Shown here one piece after another: positions 25,421 through 38,911 of a stretch of 64,000 nucleotides of DNA; position 1 is the stretch's first letter, and every line of letters starts with the position of its first letter. Below the pieces are notes generated by a model. The model was not told the origin of the DNA and did not search any database. It saw only the letters and a program-made list of their open reading frames with translations. Made by a program: the position numbers and the translations under genes. The stretch comes from Sipunculus nudus (taxonomy: Eukaryota; Annelida; Sipuncula; Golfingiida; Sipunculidae), in assembly GCA_026874595.1 (NCBI GenBank), contig CM049310.1, positions 85,037,056 to 85,101,055 on the forward strand, given 5' to 3'.

Positions 25421-26579
25421 GCGATATATAAATTGAATTTTGGTAACAATCTTCGTGTAAATTAGCTTTATAGTAGGCAACTATAATGTTGATATGCTAA
25501 TAATGATAAGATTTTAATGATATAATGTTTTTATCAATCTGTCCAACAGTGGAGACAGTAATGACAGTAAAACGCCAAATTCAGGGAATAAAGTCTATGT
25601 ATTGTTGATAGGATGACAATGCATGTAAATGCCCATTTACTTGATAGGAATTAATTTGCCTTAATCTTTAATTAATGAGTAAATTTTCTGAATAAATATG
25701 AGTATCAATAACGCATAAAAATGATTACAGAAAGTGAAATGTTGACACTAATGAAGAACCTAATCTAGTGCATGACTGATGGTTTCCTGTCCCATTAGTT
25801 CAGGGCATCCCTATCAGAGGACTATGTTGGCATGTAGACTCTACTTACACCCGTTATCTTCGAGGACACATTTCAGCACGTACAGCGGTAACCTGTGACC
25901 TTGTTACTACACGAAGGGAATCATTTGCATAGGCCATCTAAAACAAACATCGTTAGATCTTACAGCAGGCATACTTTAATATATAACCCGATCGTTCATT
26001 TATCTGTTTCTTTTGTCACGAATGATTTTAATACCAGAGACTTTTTTTTTATTGTCCCTTATTAAGAAATTTGTTTAGTACTTTGCTCTAACTATTGGTA
26101 GGGGTATACAGCTAAATATACTGATGTAGTCCGGGAAAAATCCTTGTCCAATAGTAAGACTGCTGTCAACACGAACTAAATTGTGAGAGCCCGTTTATCA
26201 TATTAATATCATATAAATTATTATTGTACGAAGTATTATAAAATAGTTTTAATTAAAAAAAAGTTGTTTTATATTGTTATTAAATGCGATGTGCTTTTTA
26301 ATTAAAGAGGAATAACAATTAATTTATATAAATATTTCAGAAAAATTATTTAAACATTTTGATATATATACTGAAAAAATACTTATAAAGCAGCCATTAA
26401 TATATTACATAACCAAAGCTATACCTCAGCCAGTGAAATGAAATACATTGAAAGTTTTCTGGTCTTTTGTGGTACAAGTAATTAATCTTACAATACGATC
26501 TTATCTAAGTAAGCCAACGCATACCAGCATTAAACTAGAGACACTAATCAAATTTATTAGGGATAACAACCAAGTCTGA

Positions 26580-26583
<4 letters not shown>

Positions 26584-26660
<77 letters not shown>
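26584..26660. repeat. (AT)n microsatellite
   Basis: Alternating AT of about 77 bp with one ATGT interruption. It produces spurious Ile/Tyr-repeat frames on the minus strand. Confidence 0.95.
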
Positions 26661-26661
<1 letters not shown>

Positions 26662-26804
26662 CTAAAGAATAAAGTCGTGACAAACAATGGTTATAATAAT
26701 ATAGAGATTAATGCTTTTAGTGTGCCATGTAACCTTCGTCATGATTGAGGCTATTTTGCATGAAGTTTAATTTATTTAAAAGTTTCAATTCCAAAATGTG
26801 TCCA

Positions 26805-26805
<1 letters not shown>

Positions 26806-26856
<51 letters not shown>
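26806..26856. repeat. (AT)n microsatellite
   Basis: Alternating TA of about 51 bp. It is responsible for spurious Ile-Tyr repeat frames on both strands. Confidence 0.95.
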
Positions 26857-26859
<3 letters not shown>

Positions 26860-27645
26860 GCAAAGCAAGGCAGACTGAACTACCTGATATAGTTATGCTC
26901 ATAATCACAACAATTCGCAATTTGATAACATGACGGTCATCGGCAACTTTGTAAACATTTGGTCCTGTTACTTTCGTTGACATTTTTTATCATAAATGCT
27001 TAAAATTTATTAAAAAAAAGTAAATAGAAATTATATTGTTAGGGATATAAAGTATGGTTATCGTATTAGCTTACGAAATATTGTTAGGACAAGAGCAACT
27101 GGCTACACTCAAAAATTTAGATCGTGTTTGTGTTATATTTCTAAATAAAGCCAACAGTCATTTAGTGTTAACGTTTAATTATATGTGTATATTGGTGACT
27201 GCTGGCAAAAGGTTTACTACATCAAGCAAACAGTCATTAAGGGATTAACGCAAAAGTGTCTGTGTATCTAGGTGACTGCTGGGAAAAAGGTATCTGCACA
27301 TCTTCTCATGTTCCTAAGCACACTGGTATAAATACAGTCCTTGGAAACAGAGCTCTCATATATTGTTTCTCATACGAATCTCTATACTATCAGGCAATTA
27401 TACAGATAAGCTGACAAAGTCTTCCTGTTTTCATTTCAAATATGTTTTCATAACACTCTTAATGCAGAAAACAAGTAGGAAGGTACGTAATTAACCACTT
27501 ATATTTATGGTGGTATAATTGTTTGACACTGATATGAAATAATTGCAGTAAATAGAATATGAGTAATGGTAAATTATATGTATTCTGAGAAAAAATTACT
27601 GTTTCTCATATTAACTTTGTGTAAGACCGTTTATATTCAACTTTA

Positions 27646-27964
27646 TAGGAAGTATACATTTGGAAAGCTGAAGAAGAGTCACTGGGTACAGGTTATAAGT
27701 GGCCATATCGGCCTTCAGTCTAGTGACGTTATAGTGTATAACGTTAGTGCTACGGAAGATGGCGTAAATAAATGTCAGACACACTTCTCAACTGGTTATC
27801 CGCTTAATTTAGTTTATAACAGCAAGCACACAAACAAAAACACGTATATTACATGCAAAATTGTATTCTGTTTTGAAACCAATATTTTGGACAGGCCTAA
27901 TAGTCTTCTTCCATGTATATTCGAGGTTATATTCAAAGGCAATCTTGAGAGGAATCAACTATAG
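27646..27964 (+). CDS. possible exon, unknown product
   Basis: A pyrimidine-rich acceptor candidate (caactttatag) opens about 105 codons ending in TAG at 27,962-27,964, immediately followed by GTAATG. The predicted segment is polar with five cysteines (NKCQTHF, YITCKIVFC and a later C) and two potential N-glycosylation sites. It does not have the tryptophan or the C-to-C spacing of the Ig-like exons at 50-54 kb. No family is recognised, and a chance frame is possible. Confidence 0.3.
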
Positions 27965-28158
27965 GTAATGTATGAACATATTTATTATTTCATACTACAG
28001 TTATATGTTTACTCCATTTATCTTTTCTTTATTTTTTTTACAATATTAACAATTAACAATGAAGGTTCATTTGACCTTTATTTAAGTGTTTTTATGTATG
28101 CATTGTTGTTTTCATTCCTTGCCATCATTACTTTTGCCAATGTATACTCTTTAAAATA

Positions 28159-28159
<1 letters not shown>

Positions 28160-28201
<42 letters not shown>
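28160..28201. repeat. (AT)n microsatellite
   Basis: Alternating AT of about 42 bp. Confidence 0.95.
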
Positions 28202-28205
<4 letters not shown>

Positions 28206-29649
28206 TACACATCTACATATTATTGATGCCATAAACGATGTAAAATGAGCTAAATATGTTAAAAATCATTTGCAAGACATATGAATCAGGAATGTTGGTT
28301 TAACGAGTTTGAAGTAATATTTTGTTCTGAACACTTGCCATCTTAATACAGGAGGACATATTGATGATATTTCGACGGAGAGGGTCAATGCTCCTATTGA
28401 ACAGCATGTTTTATGGTTTATGATAACCTAACGTGTCTAACATCGTTGATTATGCAGGTCCTCCCTTCGATGACGAGTCTATATAAAATATTTGTACATC
28501 AAAAGGGTATAGGAAAATGTAAAGTGCGATAAATGTTCGAAGGTAGGGAGAAATGGAGAGAATAAAATAATATATGTATAATTAAAGGGCCCTCCGTACG
28601 TAATTGTTTAAGCTATCGATCTATCCTAATCAAAGACGTCTCCACCATATTTCTTGTTCACTTAATAGGTAGGGCAAGTGCAACTGTTTTCTGGGCACTG
28701 CACGTACACCTTTTTCATGTCTCTCTTCAAACGTGGCTGGAAAAAATATTATCGCAATCAAATGAATCAATGTCAGATTACTTATTTATATTTTTATACA
28801 ACCGTGCATTTTTTAATTTAGGTCAGGTTTCCAGGTCCAACTGCAGTACACTTGTTCACGATACATGGTTTCAAGTGTGCGACTGCACATAGTAATGGGG
28901 CGGTCATACAAGCTGAAATTTACCTATTACAATATAGTATACACTCAAATATAATTTATTACGATATGTTTTAATGTATCGTAAAATCACTGCAAATGTT
29001 TAATGTGGTGCCGAAAAAGCTGTATACGCATCACTGTCCAGATTAAGGGACTGACTGACTTTGTATCCGAATATAGTTGCTTCCAATACGAATAATACTT
29101 GTACCTTTCTACGAGTAAAGAAAGTAATAACAAATTGTGACAGCCCGTACACGAAATGAAAACCGGTCCCTAGTGTTCGAAACCCTAAATACAGTGTAGA
29201 ATAGATTGGTTCCACCTTTAAGGATTAATAAATCAGCCTCGGAGAAAGGTTAGGTCCGTATATATGACACCCATGATATATATGCATAACACTTCAGACA
29301 ACTGCATGATATACTAGTGCGCGGCTATGCATCGATCAAAAGTATGACTATTGCTAAGCCAAAACCGACGGTTGATTTGAGTTCTATATCATCCTTATGA
29401 TCAAGGATGGGATTGTACATCAATTATTAAAATTAAAGACATTCCGAAGACTTAACTTATGTATACTTCACTTCATAACAGATGTGTGCATCAGAAGGGT
29501 AGGGAGAAATATACAATTTTTTTTACAAAACAACACCGACTGTAAAAATAATGCTGATTTCTCATTTAAATATTTAACTATTTCAAAAAGATTAAATGAT
29601 TAAAATCAACTTCTAGTGTCCTTTGATAGAGTAACCTTGCCCAGGTAAA
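28202..29649. other. no gene seen
   Basis: Mostly block C sequence similar to 7110-7690 and 22,020-22,760. Short frames only, none with splice support. Confidence 0.4.
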
Positions 29650-31589
29650 AAAATCAGTTATTTATCGCATAAAGTTTAGCTGAAGATTAAAAAAGATGCA
29701 AGGAAAACAGATGTGTGAAAGTATTTGTGTGCGGGTATGAAGTTAAACAGGAATTTAGAATTATGGTATAGTTGTCAATCACCAAAATCTGTATTTTAAA
29801 CATGCCAGAATAAAGTTCATTACACAAATTATAATTGTACTGACATTCGAATGACTATACTAAAAATTAAAGCTATTTTTATAAGTTTATATACTATGCT
29901 AGAGCTCAAATCGATAATAATAATAAAATTTGACTATCGGTTCGTTACAGGACCTTTTATTTCCTAGGCAACAGATAATTATGGCATTATTCGTAGTTCT
30001 TAGATGCACGGTTTTACCCTGTTCACGTAGATTGACAGCGTGCAAAATATTATGAAAACAACCCAACAATGAACCAGTAATATTGCATGTGTCATTCTAA
30101 ACGCACCTGGACATATAAAATTTCATCATACTGTTAGGAAGAACCGGATTTGTTTCCGCAAAAGAAACTTTGCTTCTTACTGGATTGATTGTCGTGGTTT
30201 GAATAATATTGTTTCAAAAGGTGAATTTAAAGTTTTCGCAAATTTATAACCTTAAGGCGTCAGGTATGAATAGATGTTCTTCTGTTCTGAGGTTGCCCTT
30301 GTCCTTTGTCTTTACACAAATCACCAGTCGTTTGGATGTTCAGCCTATGTTTGTTTTTGTGCAATGTGCAATTTATATGAAATCGCGTATTTTATTTTAT
30401 GAATTTACACTTGTTCGATAATCCCATTGGTCCTCGTAAAATGTTTTAAAGTTTGTAAAAATAATTAATATATATGAATATTAATTTATAAATTGTATTA
30501 AGATAAAATAATATTATATTAATAAGTGTTAACCGATATAGGGCATTATTTGGTGAGAGCATTTGATTAAAAACCTCGCCAAACAAATAAAAAATGAATA
30601 ATCGCCACTATTTAACCTCGCAAATTTGAAGCCAACTAACATATATGTGACATGTCAAATGTAGTCTACATTCATAGAATAATGAACATAACCGATCATT
30701 GAACTTGCCATTATGACAGCATTTAAGGTTGCAATATAAACATCAGTATCCTAAAGTCCTTTTGCTTAATCTAAGTACCACAATGTTTAGAATGTTTGCC
30801 ACACAGCAGTTACAAGCATTAATCATTGCAGCTTTCTATACATGTGATATGCATTTGTGTATAAATAACTTCAAACACTTTATAATCCAGTGGATCTATA
30901 CTTGCCAGTGAGACTAGCTGCTTAGGCATACCAGTCATATTATATCAACAGATCCCTACTATCTTGTGGACCACGCAGGTGAGATTAGTCGCACTGCATG
31001 ATTTAGTGATTCCCTCGCTGTACAGGTCTAGACTAGTTCTTTTCATATATTAAATGTTGAGTATCTAAACGTCGGGTTAGCAATTTATTTTTTGTGTATA
31101 AAAATTAACAAGACACGGGTGACACCATCATTTTACTATAATTTGTGTAAAAACGTGAATTTGAAATTTTTGTGATTACCTTCCATGGTGCATGGGATCG
31201 TATCCATTTTCAGTGCGTTTGAAAGTGTTGATCAATTATACGTATTTGTAAGTACCAAATACCATCGCATAATAGCAGGCCAGCAACCAATGGTCTATGT
31301 ATGCAGACATTTTGAACAAAAATATTTGGACATATAGTGTTTGAGAATTTCCCTGAACAAAAACATAAGGTACAAGGCGCATAAGGTATTCGTGTTTGTT
31401 TGTTGATGGGAGACATACGAGTGTGAGGCATGACGTGGAGCATGAAGAGTACAACGTATTGGTTGGAAAATTATTTCAATAAGTCACTTCGACTTTGAGG
31501 CCAATCAGATGAAAGGAAATATTCTTTACGAAATGCCACATGCACGTGATTTTAAAACCCAGTGCAAATGATTTTAGTAATTTTATCAG

Positions 31590-31590
<1 letters not shown>

Positions 31591-31647
<57 letters not shown>
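31591..31647. repeat. (AT)n microsatellite in unit copy 1
   Basis: About 57 bp of alternating AT. It sits at the point where the sequence relationships among the three unit copies switch. Confidence 0.95.
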
Positions 31648-31650
<3 letters not shown>

Positions 31651-32749
31651 AAAAATGATTTGCTAAATTGAACGATTGAATATGTTCGTTGATCTTGGAT
31701 AGCTTAAAATCTTTTGCTAGACCTATCCTTTGTTTTTAGCGCAAAACGGTAAGGACTTAAGCAGGTATGTCAGAAAAGAAAAATTAAAAATAAAAAAAAT
31801 AAATTAAATTATAACAATTTATGGTCTTTGAATTGCAGTTCTAGAAACTTTTTTATTTTTGTAATAATCTTTAAAATGTTTGGCTTATACATTTTTTACA
31901 GAGCAGCCAAAAGTGTGGACAAAATCAGGCCCATTTCTTGTGATTTGCAGGCTGGATAGAAAGTGGAGGGCAGGGCAAGGCAGGACTATTTAACCAGTGG
32001 ACTAGGGAGGGGTACTGCCTGTGCCTAATTTGCTGGAGTATTATCCAATGAGAGCTGGGTGTGATAGTGGTGGCACTAAGGGCTTTTCTTCACAATCACA
32101 TGTGAACCTAGCACCATGATATTGTATCATTGCTATATTTGGTAAACTCAACACAATTTATTAGTGTACATGTTGATTTATTAAACACAAAAATTACATT
32201 AACACTTGGATCAAGATATGTATTTAAACTTGTATTGATGTTACAAATGATCATAAACACTAAATATGAATAAATGGGTATAAAGGTATTCATTAAAATT
32301 AATTTATTATTGTTTAAAAATTATGTACTGATATTTATTTGTTGAAAATGTAATAAAATGACCAAACACCTAATTTATTCAAACATTCTCATTTTCAGAG
32401 AGAACATGTATAAATAATTTACATGGATTATTTTAATTCTTAAATAACAAAATGTCAGATATAATTACACATTAAATTATGAATTTAATCATTATAAAAT
32501 ATTTATCACTGTCAACCAGATTAAATATGCTGAGAGATATTTTTATATTTATGTATGATAATATACTAAGAATAATTTCATCACAAGATTATCACAAGAC
32601 ATTAATCAAAGCAGCTCAATAATAAAAACCTAACTTAAATAAGTATTGTGCTAGTACAATAGAAGTTATAATTGAAATGTAATAAAACTCTGCTATGATA
32701 AACACTTAACAATGATGAACATTAAGCCATGATGGATTAAGTTCTATAA

Positions 32750-32940
32750 AACTCAAATGGATGTATAGTACACATATTGTGTGGGTGTGGTATACAACTA
32801 TTGTCTTTGTACAATCAGATATCACACTTGAAGTGTGAACAAAGTTTCATTAAACTCAAATTGATGTACAGTATGGTGTGTTGGTGTGGAATACAACTAT
32901 TGTCTTAGGAAAATCAGATATAACATTTGAAGTGTAAACC
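32750..32940. repeat. internal two-copy tandem repeat of the unit
   Basis: A phrase containing ggtatacaactattgtctt, followed by acaatcagatatcacacttgaagtgt, recurs as ggaatacaactattgtctta and aaaatcagatataacatttgaagtgt about 120 bp later. The same pair is present in copies 2 and 3 (about 38,103-38,293 and 43,455-43,650). Confidence 0.7.
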
Positions 32941-33409
32941 AAAGATTTAAATACATACTAAACAGTTCGGACTAAGTTAGACAAAACTCATATATTGCTG
33001 TGTATTTTACAAATGTGTTTGTATGGAATGCAAACATTCTGAATGTATATGAAATATTACTACTTGACATACAAATACACTAGTATGCACTGATTAATGG
33101 CATGTTATTATAAAATACTTATTACCGGGTACTACAGAACTTGCCTGTATTGCAACTTTATGCTGGATCAATATATACAAAAATCATATCATAACAATTG
33201 AGAATAGGAATGTGTATACATGTATCACAAAGTATCAGTGCTCAATGTCACACAAATAAAATCTAATGATGAATTTCCCAGTCCTCTCCGATAATATCTG
33301 TAAGTATTTCAGACAAGGTCCTGTAACAATCCCAATCTGAAAACTTTAATTTGGCTATGGTTATCCATCTTTACCAATATAATTGTCCTGAAACATCCCT
33401 TATAACCAG

Positions 33410-33558
33410 TTAATCCTGCAAATCATCATTCAAAGCCTGAAGAAAATCCTGCCCCTTCAATGCAGTTGGATCTTGCATAAGTTCCTCTGCAGACATCAGT
33501 CCCTCAAGTACATCCACACAATCACTGTGACCACATTTAGACACGGGAACTTTAGAAC
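33410..33558 (-). pseudogene. terminal exon of a broken gene, unit copy 1
   Basis: On the minus strand a candidate acceptor (gaattgtaaactag) opens about 48 codons ending in TAA at 33,412-33,410. The tail is acidic, with two cysteines near its start (KCGHSDCVDV) and an end reading FLQALNDDLQD. In copy 3 the preceding exon lies at 44,403-44,895. Here that exon is mostly missing, because the 3.02-kb segment containing it is absent, so this copy is an orphan exon. No family is recognised. Confidence 0.45.
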
Positions 33559-33637
33559 CTAGTTTACAATTCAGTATTTAAGTTCTAACATTAAACTAGC
33601 GTTTCACAGCTTAGATAGCCTTTTGTTTACCAATTTT

Positions 33638-33695
33638 GCTCATATTCCAATGGATTTCTGACTAATGCTCATATTCCAATGGCTTTCTGACTAAT
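33638..33695. repeat. 29-bp tandem duplication
   Basis: Two adjacent 29-bp copies beginning gctcatattccaatgg differ at one base. In copy 3 this repeat lies in the end of a coding exon. Because 29 is not a multiple of three, it shifts that frame. Confidence 0.9.
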
Positions 33696-34183
33696 GCTAG
33701 CCTGCCAGTTATCAAATTGTTTTCTGTCTGAATCAACCAAGAGCAAGTTTTGTTCAACTTGTAGAATACCCACCCCTCATGGAGGTCCATAAAAATCTCC
33801 TTGGACACCTGAAGTAATATTACTGTGACTACTTTCCTGCAAGTTGTGAGAAAGAACCTGATTTTAACACTTTATTATTCAGATGGGCACACATGGTAGC
33901 AGTTGAATGTAGTATAAGGTCACTGCAGGTTTAATGTAAAATCCGTGCCCTGCGGCCCTGTTTCACCCACAAACGAGTTCAAATATTTTTGACCCATTTA
34001 TGGAAACGATGACACGTACAGATGAAAAAAGGAGGAAGCGTGTGCTACAACCCTGTCATGGGGCCCGACACCGGAATGGCATTCGGAGATGATCGTACTA
34101 AGTTAAACTTAAAATGTTATTAAAATGGAAACGATTAGTTTTAAGAATAGAGAGCTTAAAAATAAGGAAATAATAACTTTTAT

Positions 34184-34561
34184 TCAAACATGAGAATCTG
34201 GAGTGACCAATAGCTTCTTAACAGTAAATGTTGGGTTTGTAATACTAACAATGGAGAGTGAGGGATATTTTAACTTGTTGACATACTGCTTTGATGTCAT
34301 GGTAAAACACAGGCTTTCGATTTTGTTAGTAAGTTGTGAAAGAGACAAATGGAGGGTAAGTCTACATACATTAAGATTACTTAGCATCTGTATCATATTA
34401 TCGCTGTTACGCAGTGTGCAAGGTTGGGAAATAAGGTTTTGGAAAGGTCTATCAGTATTGGGAGAACAGTCACCCGTTCGCCGATAACAACGATTTATAA
34501 TTTGTACTCCGTTGAGCTGTTTTGCATGGTGGCCTTGTCTGTAAGGCTTCGTGCACGGTAG
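34184..34561 (-). CDS. putative terminal exon with poly(A) signal, unit copy 1
   Basis: The minus strand is open for 125 codons and ends in TGA at 34,186-34,184. The stop overlaps an AATAAA signal (reading TGAATAAAAG), the expected layout of a very short 3' UTR. The predicted segment starts basic and cysteine-bearing (QLNGVQIINRCYRRTGDC) and ends Lys/Val-rich. Candidate acceptors lie near 34,550 (gtgcacgaag, ccttacag). The frame stays open in all three unit copies, including the more diverged copy 3, which argues for coding. The plus-strand frame at 34,203-34,487 is its shadow. The family is unknown; it could be the end of a dispersed-repeat protein. Confidence 0.4.
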   Translation of the reverse strand, partial: LPCTKPYRQGHHAKQLNGVQIINRCYRRTGDCSPNTDRPFQNLISQPCTLRNSDNMIQMLSNLNVCRLTLHLSLSQLTNKIESLCFTMTSKQYVNKLKYPSLSIVSITNPTFTVKKLLVTPDSHV

Positions 34562-36948
34562 TCATTGTATTATTCTGCGTCAGTTCAAGTGGTGATGGTT
34601 CTTAAGTGTTTCTAGTCTTACCTCGATGGATCGGAGCTCATTGTTTTAGGGGTCGAAGATTCAATACGTAACCTATGACTTTGGTTAGGGTAGATCGGTC
34701 AAAGGCTTTTAATCCGATAGGACACCAAAGAAGAATATGAGAATGAGATACCTACGAAAATCGGGTTGTCATCTGAGGTAGTCATCTTTAATGGTCACAG
34801 ATGTAGCATTGCTGTCTGTTGTTAAAGTGTACTTCGTGGACTGTGTTTTATCCTAGTACTTGCTGTTGCAGACAAAAACTAGGACACTATTTTCAGGAAT
34901 AAGTATCAATCTTCAAAGAAAAATTTACAAGATTTTCCAGGTAACCAGAGAACTAACTAAAGAAGTGTTTCCCAGAAAAGCTATAACCATTTCCCCAAAA
35001 GCTGTAACAAAATCAGTTATTTATCGCATAAAGTTTAGCTGAAGATTAAAAAAGATGCAAGGAAAACAGATGTGTGAAAGTATTTGTGTGCGGGTATGAA
35101 GTTAAACAGGAATTTAGAATTATGGTATAGTTGTCAATCACCAAAATCTGTATTTTAAACATGCCAGAATAAAGTTCATTACACAAATTAAAATTGTACT
35201 GACATTCGAATGACTATACTAAAAATTAAAGCTATTTTTATAAGTTTATATACTATGCTAGAGCTCAAATCGATAATAATAATAAAATTCGACTATCGGT
35301 TCGTTACAGGACCTTTTATTTCCTAGGCAACAGATAATTATGGCATTATTCGTAGTTCTTAGATGCATGGTTTTACCCTGTTCATGTAGATTGACAGCGT
35401 GCAAAATATTATGAAAACAACCCAACAATGAACCAGTTATATTGCATGTGTCATTCTAAACGCACCTGGACATATAAAATTTCATCATACTGTTAGGAAG
35501 AACCGGATTTGTTTCCGCAAAAGAAACTTTGCTTCTTACTGGATTGATTGTCGTGGTTTGAATAATATTGTTTCAAAAGGTGAATTTAAAGTTTTCGCAA
35601 ATTTATAACCTTAAGGCGTCAGGTATGAATAGATGTTCTTCTGTTCTGAGGTTGCCCTTGTCCTTTGTCTTTACACAAATCACCAGTCGTTTGGATGTTC
35701 AGCCAATGTTTGTTTTTGTGCAATGTGCAATTTATATGAAATCGCGTATTTTATTTTATGAATTTACACTTGTTCGATAATCCCATTGGTCCTCGTAAAA
35801 TGTTTTAAAGTTTGTAATAATAATTAATATATATGAATATTAATTTATAAATTGTATTTAGATAAAATAATATTATATTAATAAGTGTTAACCGATATAG
35901 GGCATTATTTGGTGAGAGCATTTGATTAAAAACCTCGCCAAACAAATAAAAAATGAATAATCGCCACTTTTTAACCTCGCAAATTTGAAGCCACCTAACA
36001 TATATGTGACATGTCAAATGTAGTCTACATTCATAGAATAATGAACGTAACCGATCATTGAACTTGCCATTATGACAGCATTTAAGGTTGCAATATAAAC
36101 ATCAGTATCCCAAAGTCCTTTTGCTTAATCTAAGTACCACAATGTTTAGAATGTTTGCCACACAGCAGTTACAAGCATTAATCATTGCAGCTTTCTATAC
36201 ATGTGATATGCATTTGTGTATAAATAACTTCAAACACATTATAATCCAGTGGATCTATACTTGCCAGTGAGACTAGCTGCTTAGGCATACCAGTCATATT
36301 ATATCAACAGATCACTACTATCTTGTGGACCACGCAGGTGAGATTAGTCGCACTGCATGCTTTAGTGATTTCCTCGCTGTACAGGTCTAGACTAGTTCTT
36401 TTCATATATTAAATGTTGAGTATCTAAACGTCGGGTTAACAATTTATTTTTTGTGTATAAAAATTAACAAGACACGGGTGACACCATCATTTAACTATAA
36501 TTTGTGTAAAAACGTGAATTTGAAATTTTTGTGATTACCTTCCATGGTGCATGGGATCGTATCCATTTTCAGTGCGTTTGAAAGTGTTGATCAATTATAC
36601 GTATTTGTAAGTACCAAATACCATCGCATAATAGCAGGCCAGCAACCAATGGTCTATGTATGCAGACATTTTGAACAAAAATATTTGGACATATAGTGTT
36701 TGAGAATTTCCCTGAACAAAAACATAAGGTACAAGGCGCATAAGGTATTCGTGTTTGTTTGTTGATGGGAGACATACGAGTGTGAGGCATGACGTGGAGC
36801 ATGAAGAGTACAACGTGTTGGTTGGAAAATTATTTCAATAAGTCACTTCGACTTTGAGGCCAATCAGATGAGAGGAAATATTCTTTACGAAATGCCACAT
36901 GCACGTGATTTTAAAACCCAGTGCAAATGATTTTAGTAATTTTATCAG

Positions 36949-36949
<1 letters not shown>

Positions 36950-37000
<51 letters not shown>
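36950..37000. repeat. (AT)n microsatellite in unit copy 2
   Basis: About 51 bp of alternating AT, lying within the interval (about 36,869-37,051) where copy 2 changes from copy-3-like to copy-1-like. Confidence 0.95.
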
Positions 37001-37003
<3 letters not shown>

Positions 37004-38762
37004 AAAAATGATTTGCTAAATTGAACGATTGAATATGTTCGTTGATCTTGGATAGCTTAAAATCTTTTGCTAGACCTATCCTTTGTTTTTAGCGCAAAAC
37101 GGTAAGGACTTAAGCAGGTATGTCAGAAAAGAAAAATTAAAAATAAAAAAAATAAATTAAATTATAACAATTTATGGTCTTTGAATTGCAGTTCTAGAAA
37201 CTTTTTTATTTTTGTAATAATCTTTAAAATGTTTGGCTTATACATTTTTTACAGAGCAGCCAAAAGTGTGGACAAAATCAGGCCCATTTCTTGTGATTTG
37301 CAGGCTGGATAGAAAGTGGAGGGCAGGGCAAGGCAGGACTATTTAACCAGTGGACTAGGGAGGGGTACTGCCTGTGCCTAATTTGCTGGAGTATTATCCA
37401 ATGAGAGCTGGGTGTGATAGTGGTGGCACTAAGGGCTTTTCTTCACAATCACATGTGAACCTAGCACCATGATATTGTATCATTGCTATATTTGGTAAAC
37501 TCAACACAATTTATTAGTGTACATGTTGATTTATTAAACACAAAAATTACATTAACACTTGGATCAAGATATGTATTTAAACTTGTATTGATGTTACAAA
37601 TGATCATAAACACTAAATATGAATAAATGGGTATAAAGGTATTCATTAAAATTAATTTATTATTGTTTAAAAATTATGTACTGATATTTATTTGTTGAAA
37701 ATGTAATAAAATGACCAAACACCTAATTTATTCAAACATTCTCATTTTCAGAGAGAACATGTATAAATAATTTACATGGATTATTTTAATTCTTAAATAA
37801 CAAAATGTCAGATATAATTACACATTAAATTATGAATTTAATCATTATAAAATATTTATCACTGTCAACCAGATTAAATATGCTGAGAGATATTTTTATA
37901 TTTATGTATGATAATATACTAAGAATAATTTCATCACAAGATTATCACAAGACATTAATCAAAGCAGCTCAATAATAAAAACCTAACTTAAATAAGTATT
38001 GTGCTAGTACAATAGAAGTTATAATTGAAATGTAATAAAACTCTGCTATGATAAACACTTAACAATGATGAACATTAAGCCATGATGGATTAAGTTCTAT
38101 AAAACTCAAATGGATGTATAGTACACATATTGTGTGGGTGTGGTATACAACTATTGTCTTTGTACAATCAGATATCACACTTGAAGTGTGAACAAAGTTT
38201 CATTAAACTCAAATTGATGTACAGTATGGTGTGTTGGTGTGGAATACAACTATTGTCTTAGGAAAATCAGATATAACATTTGAAGTGTAAACCAAAGATT
38301 TAAATACATACTAAACAGTTCGGACTAAGTTAGACAAAACTCATATATTGCTGTGTATTTTACAAATGTGTTTGTATGGAATGCAAACATTCTGAATGTA
38401 TATGAAATATTACTACTTGACATACAAATACACTAGTATGCACTGATTAATGGCATGTTATTATAAAATACTTATTACCGGGTACTACAGAACTTGCCTG
38501 TATTGCAACCTTATGCTGGATCAATATATACAAAAATCATATCATAACAATTGAGAATAGGAATGTGTATACATGTATCACAAAGTATCAGTGCTCAATG
38601 TCACACAAATAAAATCTAATGATGAATTTCCCAGTCCTCTCCGATAATATCTGTAAGTATTTCAGACAAGGTCCTGTAACAATCCCAATCTGAAAACTTT
38701 AATTTGGCTATGGTTATCCATCTTTACCAATATAATTGTCCTGAAACATCCCTTATAACCAG

Positions 38763-38911
38763 TTAATCCTGCAAATCATCATTCAAAGCCTGAAGAAAAT
38801 CCTGCCCCTTCAATGCAGTTGGATCTTGCATAAGTTCCTCTGCAGACATCAGTCCCTCAAGTACATCCACACAATCACTGTGACCACATTTAGACACGGG
38901 AACTTTAGAAC
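38763..38911 (-). pseudogene. terminal exon of a broken gene, unit copy 2
   Basis: Same exon as at 33,410-33,558, with the same acceptor candidate and stop. As in copy 1, the upstream exon is mostly missing because the 3.02-kb segment is absent, so it is an orphan exon. Confidence 0.45.

Larger units (their letters stand above)
25430..31310 (+). repeat. ancient duplicated block C (partial)
   Basis: Landmarks of blocks A and B recur here: 25,430-26,120 with 2850-3340 and 19,020-19,610; 28,900-29,400 with 7195-7690 and 22,030-22,550; 29,470-29,600 with 22,670-22,760; and 31,240-31,310 with 22,870-22,940. The block is shorter than A and B and carries a unique stretch at about 26.2-28.5 kb. Confidence 0.5.
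29650..35008 (+). repeat. 5.35-kb tandem unit, copy 1
   Basis: First of three direct copies of a unit that begins at aaaatcagttatttatcgc and ends at aaaagctgtaac. Copies 1 and 2 differ by only scattered single-base changes and small indels over 5.36 kb, so the duplication is recent. The unit holds an (AT)n tract, an internal roughly 120-bp duplication (32,750-32,940), minus-strand exon candidates at 33,410-33,558 and 34,184-34,561, and no complete gene. Its left portion includes ancient block C sequence. Confidence 0.95.

Noticed and set aside
26501-26983. Frames with long Ile-Tyr repeats on both strands
   Set aside because: They are translations of (AT)n microsatellites.
27646-27964. Candidate additional Ig-like exon
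   Set aside because: It has cysteines and a Y-x-x-C pattern but lacks the tryptophan and the W-x13-C-x56 spacing; kept only as an exon of unknown type.
34203-34487. Plus-strand 94-codon frame, repeated at 39,556 and 47,936
   Set aside because: It overlaps the minus-strand frame that has a poly(A) signal at its stop and a splice-acceptor candidate; the plus frame has neither and is best read as its shadow.
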